A stretch of 11,838 nucleotides of DNA, taken from NCBI GenBank assembly GCA_026985785.1, contig JALSPT010000123.1:1-11838 (forward strand), read 5' to 3'. Numbering within the stretch: position 1 is the first letter of the stretch; each line of letters starts with the position of its first letter. The stretch is from Anaerolineales bacterium (GTDB taxonomy: Bacteria > Chloroflexota > Anaerolineae > Anaerolineales > DRMV01). The translations under genes and the position numbers were made by a program. The notes under the pieces are model-generated. The model saw only the letters and a program-made list of their open reading frames with translations. It had not been told where the DNA came from and did not search any database. Shown here one piece after another: positions 7,091-11,838 of the stretch.

Positions 7091-8977
7091 GTGACGCGTT
7101 TTGCTGACGATGACTTCGTAATTGGCGTGGATGGCGGCGGCAGCAAGACCGAAGCCGTTTTGTTGACCAGGGATGGGCGCGTGCTGGGGCGGGGGAAAAG
7201 CGGCGCCGCGAACCATCACCAAACCGGCTGGGAAGGGGTGCTGGTGGAAGTGCAATGGGCTGTCCAACGGGCTTGCGAGCAAGCCAGGCGGCAACCAGAA
7301 GAGGCGACAGCCCTCACACTCGCCCTGGCAGGCATCGGAAGCCAGACCGAAGAGAACACCCTTGCACGCCTTGCAAGAAAAAATTGGCCTCGTCTCCGCC
7401 TACAGATTGCCCATGACGCCCACGCCGCGCTGATAGGCGGTTTGGGGCAGCGGCACGGCATTGCTTTGATCGCCGGCACAGGGATGATTGCTTATGGCGT
7501 GGGTGTGGATGGTCAACGCGCCCGGGCCGGGGGGAGGGGATACTGCCTGGATACCGGCGGTGGTTATTTCCTGGGGGTGGAAGCAGTGCGCGCCGTGCTG
7601 CACGCCTACGACGGTCTCGGCTTGCCCACCCAGCTCACCCCCCTTGTGCTGCGGACGCTGAACCTCTCTCGCCCCGACGAACTGGTCGCCTGGCTATACG
7701 CGCCGGAGCGCTCGGTCAAGATGATTGCCGCGCTCGCACCGCTGGTGCTGGAAGTGGCTGCCACAGGGGATGGCGTCGCCGCGGAGATTGTAGCCCGCGG
7801 TTCCGACGCGCTGGCTACTGCTGTACAGGCCGTGGCGGGGCGGCTGAGGTGGGAAGATGACATCCCCATCGTACTCAGCGGCAGCCTGCTGACCAAAAAT
7901 GCTTTTTACCGTGCTCTGGCAGTGCAGGCTATGCGGGTGCGATTGCCCCATGCGCGCTTCTTCCTCCCCGCCGAAAACGCCGCACTGGGAGCGGCTCGGT
8001 TGGCATGGGAAGAGATGGGCGTGCACCTCCCCCGCCAACAACCGGAAGAAATAGGCCAGACCGCCGCCCCCTGGGCCAGTGAGGAACCCAATGTCCTCAG
8101 CCGCGGCCTGCATCGGAGAAAGGTGCGCGACATCGTGGCCTTGATGCACGTCGAAGACAAACGGGCGGTGAACGCCGTGGGGGCGGTGTTGCCCCAAATT
8201 GCTGCTGCGGTGGAGGCCATCGCCGAGCGCATGGCGCAGGGCGGGCGGCTGATTTACGTCGGCGCAGGCACTTCGGGGCGGCTGGGAGTGCTGGATGCTT
8301 CCGAATGTCCGCCGACCTTTGGCGTTTCGCCGGAGCAGGTCGTGGGGGTCATTGCAGGCGGCGAGGCCGCCCTTCGCCAGGCAGTGGAAGGCGCCGAAGA
8401 TGTGGCCGCCGACGGCGCTCAAGCGATGCGCGACTTGGGCGTCGCTCCGCTGGACACCGTGGTCGGCATTGCCGCCAGCGGGCAGACGCCGTATGTGCGC
8501 GGCGCGCTGGCCGAAGCCCGTCGCCGTGGGGCGCTGACCGTGGCCGTGGTGTGCAACCTGCCGTCGCCGGTGGCCGAAGAAGCCCAACACGTGATTGCCC
8601 CGCGCGTCGGGCCGGAAATCATCGCCGGTTCTACCCGCCTCAAGGCCGGCACAGCCCAAAAACTGGTGCTCAACATGCTGAGCACGGCCACCATGGTGCG
8701 GTTAGGCAAGGTATACGACAATTTGATGGTCGACGTCCAGCCCGACAATGAGAAACTGCGGGCGCGCGCCCGCCGCATCTTGCAGCAGGCCAGCGGTGCA
8801 TCCGCCGAAGAGGCTGCGGCAGCCTTGGAGGCCAGCGGCTGGGAGGTCAAAGTTGCCCTGGTGAGCCTGTTGGCGGGCGTGCCGATTGCCGCCGCGCGGC
8901 AGGCATTGCAGGAAGCCGCCGGCCACATCGCCGCGGCGCTGGCAGCCCTTGAAACGGAAGAGGTGCGCCAACCGTGA
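7091..8977 (+). CDS. murQ: Fused BadF-type amino-sugar kinase and MurNAc-6-phosphate etherase
   Basis: This 628-residue cytoplasmic protein joins two consecutive steps of MurNAc catabolism. Residues 8-310 are a BadF/BadG/GlcNAc-kinase ASKHA domain: phosphate-1 loop DGGGSKT (14-20), candidate catalytic Asp109 in AHDAHAAL, phosphate-2 loop AGTG (128-131) and a C-terminal adenosine-region SGSLL (263-267). The usual GDEGS block is replaced by DTGGGYFLG. Residues 331-620 are MurQ: the SIS-fold GAGTSGRLGVLDASECPPTFG (391-411) contains the etherase Glu405, and EGAED (433-437) the second acid site; GSTRLKAGTAQKL (513-525) is also conserved. The kinase would make MurNAc-6-P, and the etherase would give GlcNAc-6-P and D-lactate. 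Clostridial MurK, a BadF-type enzyme, is the precedent for the kinase activity. Residues 311-330 are the linker. The GTG start has only a weak AGGCGG. The murQ symbol applies to the C-terminal half. Confidence 0.92.
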   Translation: MTRFADDDFVIGVDGGGSKTEAVLLTRDGRVLGRGKSGAANHHQTGWEGVLVEVQWAVQRACEQARRQPEEATALTLALAGIGSQTEENTLARLARKNWPRLRLQIAHDAHAALIGGLGQRHGIALIAGTGMIAYGVGVDGQRARAGGRGYCLDTGGGYFLGVEAVRAVLHAYDGLGLPTQLTPLVLRTLNLSRPDELVAWLYAPERSVKMIAALAPLVLEVAATGDGVAAEIVARGSDALATAVQAVAGRLRWEDDIPIVLSGSLLTKNAFYRALAVQAMRVRLPHARFFLPAENAALGAARLAWEEMGVHLPRQQPEEIGQTAAPWASEEPNVLSRGLHRRKVRDIVALMHVEDKRAVNAVGAVLPQIAAAVEAIAERMAQGGRLIYVGAGTSGRLGVLDASECPPTFGVSPEQVVGVIAGGEAALRQAVEGAEDVAADGAQAMRDLGVAPLDTVVGIAASGQTPYVRGALAEARRRGALTVAVVCNLPSPVAEEAQHVIAPRVGPEIIAGSTRLKAGTAQKLVLNMLSTATMVRLGKVYDNLMVDVQPDNEKLRARARRILQQASGASAEEAAAALEASGWEVKVALVSLLAGVPIAAARQALQEAAGHIAAALAALETEEVRQP

Positions 8978-10104
8978 CCGCCGTACAGCGCGCCTTGCGG
9001 CACCACCTGGAAGCCGCCGTGGGGCAGGTGTTCACCGCCGCCGTCGGCCTCATCCAGCGGGAAGGCAAGGTGGTTTTTCTACACGCCGCCGGACGCGTGA
9101 ACCCGGAGGCAGGTGAGGAAAAAGCCACCCCGGAAACGCTCTTTGATCTCGCGTCGCTGACCAAACTTTTCACGGCCACAGCCGTGCTCCGGCTGCTCGC
9201 AGCCCACGGCCTGAGCCTGGACGCACCGTTGGGGGAAGTGCTACCTGCCTTTTGCGGACCGCGCCCGCTGGCTCCTTACCCCGACCCGCTGCAAAGCGGG
9301 AAAATGATCACCCTCGCCCCGCAGGGAGGTGAGGTCGAGGCCGATGCGGCCACCTTTCGGCGGCTGCTGGCACACAACGCCGGCCTCCCCGCCTGGCTGC
9401 CCCTGTTCCGCATGCCTGCCGAAGAGCGCCGCCGAGCGGTCATGGAAACGGCTTTCGCCTATCCTCCAGGCCAGCACGTCGTGTACTCCGACCTCGATTT
9501 TATTCTGTTGGGATGGGCTGCCGAGGCGCTCAGCGGCCAGCCTCTGGCCAAAGCACTGCGCGCGTGGGTGAGCGAGCCGTTGGGATTGCTCCGGGTGCAT
9601 TTTCGTCCGGCGGCTCCTCCTGCTGCGCCTCTGTGGGGCATTGCGGCCACCGAGCGTTGCCGCTGGCGCGGGCGTCGGTTGTGGGGCGAGGTGCACGACG
9701 AAAACGCCTGGGCGCTGGGCGGGGTCGCCGGCCATGCCGGATTGTTTGCCGCTGCAGCCGATGTCGCCGCGCTGGGGCAGGCTTGGCTGGATGCTCTCCG
9801 CGGGCAGGGCCTGCTGGCCACTCTGGGGAAGTGGGCGCGCACTGCCGTGCAACCTCAGGCCGAGAAAGGTGGCCTGCGACGGGGGTTGGGCTGGGCGCTG
9901 CGCTCGTCTTCGCCGGAGGATATTGCGGCGCCCCTTAGCCCTACTGCTTTCGGACACACCGGCTTTACGGGCACGTCGTTGTATGTCGACCCGGCGCGCC
10001 GACTGGTAGCCGTGGCGCTGACCAATCGGGTATACTTTGGACGTGAGCCCGAGCCCATCCGTCGCTGGCGTCAGCAGTGGCACGCGCTGGCGACGCGGTT
10101 GTAA
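8974..10104 (+). CDS. Beta-lactamase-fold serine hydrolase (AmiE/YbbE-like candidate)
   Basis: This 376-residue protein belongs to the beta-lactamase/penicillin-binding-protein-like serine hydrolases (Pfam PF00144). It has SLTK (Ser61 nucleophile, Lys64), Tyr171 in YSD, and HTG (328-330) as third motif. The block HDENAWALGGVAGHAGLF (241-258) is typical of the subgroup. There is no signal peptide, so it should act in the cytoplasm. GTG overlaps the previous stop (GTGA), and AGGTG (8961-8965) is eight bases upstream, implying coupling to the etherase. In the B. subtilis mur operon a protein I recall as the same fold (YbbE/AmiE) removes L-Ala peptides from MurNAc; a similar amidase role on imported muropeptides is plausible here, but esterase or D-peptidase activity is possible. 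Residues 97-121 look like an insertion between the first two motifs. Confidence 0.85.
   Translation: MTAVQRALRHHLEAAVGQVFTAAVGLIQREGKVVFLHAAGRVNPEAGEEKATPETLFDLASLTKLFTATAVLRLLAAHGLSLDAPLGEVLPAFCGPRPLAPYPDPLQSGKMITLAPQGGEVEADAATFRRLLAHNAGLPAWLPLFRMPAEERRRAVMETAFAYPPGQHVVYSDLDFILLGWAAEALSGQPLAKALRAWVSEPLGLLRVHFRPAAPPAAPLWGIAATERCRWRGRRLWGEVHDENAWALGGVAGHAGLFAAAADVAALGQAWLDALRGQGLLATLGKWARTAVQPQAEKGGLRRGLGWALRSSSPEDIAAPLSPTAFGHTGFTGTSLYVDPARRLVAVALTNRVYFGREPEPIRRWRQQWHALATRL
9285..9300 (+). repeat. GCAA-capped hairpin inside the serine hydrolase gene
   Basis: CCCGCT (9285-9290) and AGCGGG (9295-9300) form a perfect six-pair stem closed by GCAA, a GNRA-type tetraloop. It lies within the stretch encoding the unusual insertion at residues 97-121 of the hydrolase. 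It may be the core of a small palindromic element inserted in frame, or a chance hairpin in GC-rich coding DNA. Confidence 0.4.
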
Positions 10105-10127
10105 AGGTTTTGAAGCAGGAGGACAAC

Positions 10128-11807
10128 ATGAAGAGAATAATGGCCACGATCGTGCTGCTGGGCGTAGTGCTCAGCCTGAGTGTGATAGGGAAACAGGCGT
10201 TGCAAGCCGCTCCTCAAGGCAAAGCAACGACGCGCCCTATCCCAGTAGCAACCCCCACGCCGTCTCCCGTGGCGATCCCGCCGGCGCCCCACCGCGGGGG
10301 AGAGATCCGGATCGCGGACTTCCTCTACGAGCGCACACTGGTGGTGCCCGGCCAAAAGGTGCCGCTGGTCGCCACGTTGCGGAATGTCGCAGCCGAAGGC
10401 GGCGAATTCACGCTGCACTTTGTGCTGCCTCCCGGGGCCACACTGATCAACGGGCCGCAAGAGGTGCATGGTGTGCTGGCCGCGGGCGAAACGCGACGCT
10501 TTCGCTGGGAGGTGGTCTTCGATACCCCAAAAGACTATCGGATAGGGCTACAGGTATCCCCTTCCACGAGAGGCACGGCGAACAGCACCCTTACAGTGCC
10601 CGTGCAACCCACCGCGTGGCGGCAGACGCATTTTTTGCTCAGCGCCTACAACCCTCCTTACGCCTATCGAGAGCCGCCTTACGACGACGCCATCCTCACC
10701 CACTATCAAGAAGCGCATTTCGACCACTTGCTTTGGGTGCGGGATGAAGAGGCGTTGATACAAAAAGCGCACGACTTTGGTTTCGCCTATTACCTGGATA
10801 TTGCAGACTTCATCGGCGAGGAAAAACTGCGCGGCGAGGATGGCCCGCCGCCGCCGATCACCGAGGAGGAACTACGCGCCCTCGACAGCCTGGTGGAAAA
10901 GTACAAGGATGACCCGCTGATGACCGGCTACTACATCTGCGACGAGCCTTCGCAGGACGCGTTCCCCAATGTGGCACGCGTGGTGGCTCGTATCCGCACC
11001 CACGACCTGACGCGCCCGGTGTTTGTCAACCTGTACCCGTATTTTTCGGACGATGAGGGCAGTCCGACCTATCTCGAGGCTTTTTTACAGACCGTGCGTC
11101 CCGATTGGCTGCCCTTCGACCGCTACATCTTCTTCAACGGCTGGGACGAGACCGAGCAATATCTGGCGCAGTTACGGTTGATTCGCAAGTATGCGCTGAA
11201 ATACGACATCCCCTTCGTCAGTTTCATCCAGGGCGTGGGCACCAACGGCACGCCTGCGGAAGACCTCGACTGGCGCACGCCCACCGAGGCAGAGCAGCGC
11301 TGGATGATTGACACTGCACTCACCTATGGCGCTCATGGCATCGTCTGGTTCCACTGGGACCACCCCTGGGGCGTGACCGGCAATCCCGATGGCGATGAGG
11401 TGTACCCCGCTATTCAACACCTCAATCAGGAACTTCAGGTCCTGGGGCCGCAGCTGGTCTCCTTGACCTCGACGGACGCATACAGCACCGGCACCGGGTT
11501 GGTGGTGTTTCCGGGGGAACCGCGCCCCAAACTTCTGGCCAGCGAGAGCGAATTGGTCGTGGGCGTCTTTCGCTCGGCGGACGGCAGGGAAGATCATTTC
11601 ATGCTCACCAACCGAAGTTACGAGGAACCCGTGGAAGGCACAGTGAGCGTGCGCATGCCCCTGCGCACCCTGGAGGCGTTCAACGTCACTACAGGGGAGT
11701 GGGAAAAGGTGTCCTTCGAGAACGACGCCGGACGCGCCCACTTCGACATCTTCCTGGAACCCGGCGAGGGTGTGCTGTTCCGTTTTACACCCGCCGCGCA
11801 GCCGTAG
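10128..11807 (+). CDS. Exported glycosidase-like protein of unrecognised family
   Basis: This 559-residue protein starts at ATG 10128, five bases after AGGAGG (10117-10122) and 23 bases after the hydrolase stop. An in-frame open stretch reaches back to 10077 but gives no signal sequence. Residues 1-27 form an export signal (MKRIM, hydrophobic 5-20, likely cleavage near AlaAla 27-28). A Thr/Pro linker (33-55) follows. Residues 58-160 look like an Ig/CARDB-type beta-sandwich, 165-445 like a TIM-barrel, and 446-557 like a C-terminal beta-sandwich ending in LEPGEGVLFRF. GYYICDEPS (267-275) resembles a strand-end acid motif, with Glu273 as candidate acid/base. GIVWFHWDHPWG (404-415) resembles the last barrel strand of GH-A-type enzymes. 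I cannot assign a GH family or place the nucleophile. Operon context points to peptidoglycan or amino-sugar polymers outside the cell. It could be anchored or simply binding rather than catalytic. Confidence 0.75.
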   Translation: MKRIMATIVLLGVVLSLSVIGKQALQAAPQGKATTRPIPVATPTPSPVAIPPAPHRGGEIRIADFLYERTLVVPGQKVPLVATLRNVAAEGGEFTLHFVLPPGATLINGPQEVHGVLAAGETRRFRWEVVFDTPKDYRIGLQVSPSTRGTANSTLTVPVQPTAWRQTHFLLSAYNPPYAYREPPYDDAILTHYQEAHFDHLLWVRDEEALIQKAHDFGFAYYLDIADFIGEEKLRGEDGPPPPITEEELRALDSLVEKYKDDPLMTGYYICDEPSQDAFPNVARVVARIRTHDLTRPVFVNLYPYFSDDEGSPTYLEAFLQTVRPDWLPFDRYIFFNGWDETEQYLAQLRLIRKYALKYDIPFVSFIQGVGTNGTPAEDLDWRTPTEAEQRWMIDTALTYGAHGIVWFHWDHPWGVTGNPDGDEVYPAIQHLNQELQVLGPQLVSLTSTDAYSTGTGLVVFPGEPRPKLLASESELVVGVFRSADGREDHFMLTNRSYEEPVEGTVSVRMPLRTLEAFNVTTGEWEKVSFENDAGRAHFDIFLEPGEGVLFRFTPAAQP

Positions 11808-11817
11808 TCCCACCAAA

Positions 11818-11836
11818 GACGCTGCGTCGCGGCGTC
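11818..11836 (+). terminator. Possible start of a terminator hairpin, cut by window end
   Basis: GACGCT (11818-11823) can pair with GGCGTC (11831-11836) through one G-U pair and a seven-base loop, eleven bases after the last stop codon. The window ends two bases later, so a following T-run cannot be checked. Confidence 0.2.
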
Positions 11837-11838
11837 GT

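Noticed and set aside
6275..7294. Long antisense open frame opposite the second permease and the kinase start
   Set aside because: The product is a His/Gln/Gly-rich composition typical of mirror translation of membrane-protein codons, and it spans two real genes on the other strand.
7694..8659. Antisense open frame opposite the kinase-MurQ fusion
   Set aside because: The + strand is unmistakably BadF kinase plus MurQ here; the antisense product shows no domain.
9241..10083. Antisense open frame opposite the serine hydrolase
   Set aside because: It is low-complexity Arg/Gln/Gly-rich sequence, while the + strand holds all hydrolase motifs.
8974..10104. Beta-lactamase antibiotic-resistance gene
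   Set aside because: The fold motifs are shared, but there is no export signal and the gene is coupled to murQ, which fits cell-wall fragment metabolism better than resistance.

Overview
The window is GC-rich bacterial DNA with every supported gene on the + strand. The binding protein has a lipobox followed by a long Pro/Thr/Ala/Gln-rich linker, and the last gene carries a similar Thr/Pro linker. Together with the GC-rich codon use and short-gap operon layout, this suggests a Chloroflexota (Anaerolineae-like) genome. That assignment is an inference from style, not from a marker gene.

Region 1 (1-2741) looks unrelated to the rest. It holds the 3' part of an MsbA-type ABC exporter, cut by the window edge, then a HAD subfamily IB phosphatase-like gene. 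The HAD reading frame contains all catalytic motifs but is broken by an in-frame TAG at 2190-2192, and it runs into a GC-rich, hairpin-prone tail that does not look like protein.

Region 2 (about 2800-11807) reads as one catabolic operon for peptidoglycan amino sugars. In order it encodes a GntR/HutC-type repressor, an ABC sugar-binding lipoprotein, two MalF/MalG-type permeases, a fused BadF-type sugar kinase and MurQ etherase, a cytoplasmic beta-lactamase-fold serine hydrolase, and an exported glycosidase-like protein of unrecognised family. Gaps are short or overlapping: ATGA between the permeases, GTGA between the etherase fusion and the hydrolase. The two larger gaps are 117 bp before the binding protein and 80 bp after it; the second holds a strong stem-loop.

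Proposed working: the exported protein helps release muropeptides or amino sugars outside the cell. The ABC importer takes up MurNAc or MurNAc-containing fragments, and the serine hydrolase may strip stem peptide from MurNAc. The kinase domain would make MurNAc-6-phosphate, and the MurQ domain would convert it to GlcNAc-6-phosphate plus D-lactate. The repressor belongs to the NagR/DasR-like group, and a palindrome at 2823-2838 closely resembles the DasR/NagR operator. It lies just downstream of an extended -10 promoter, so repression relieved by an amino-sugar phosphate is likely. NagA, NagB, NagZ and dedicated GlcNAc-6-phosphate genes are not in the window. No RNA genes, CRISPR arrays or insertion sequences were seen.
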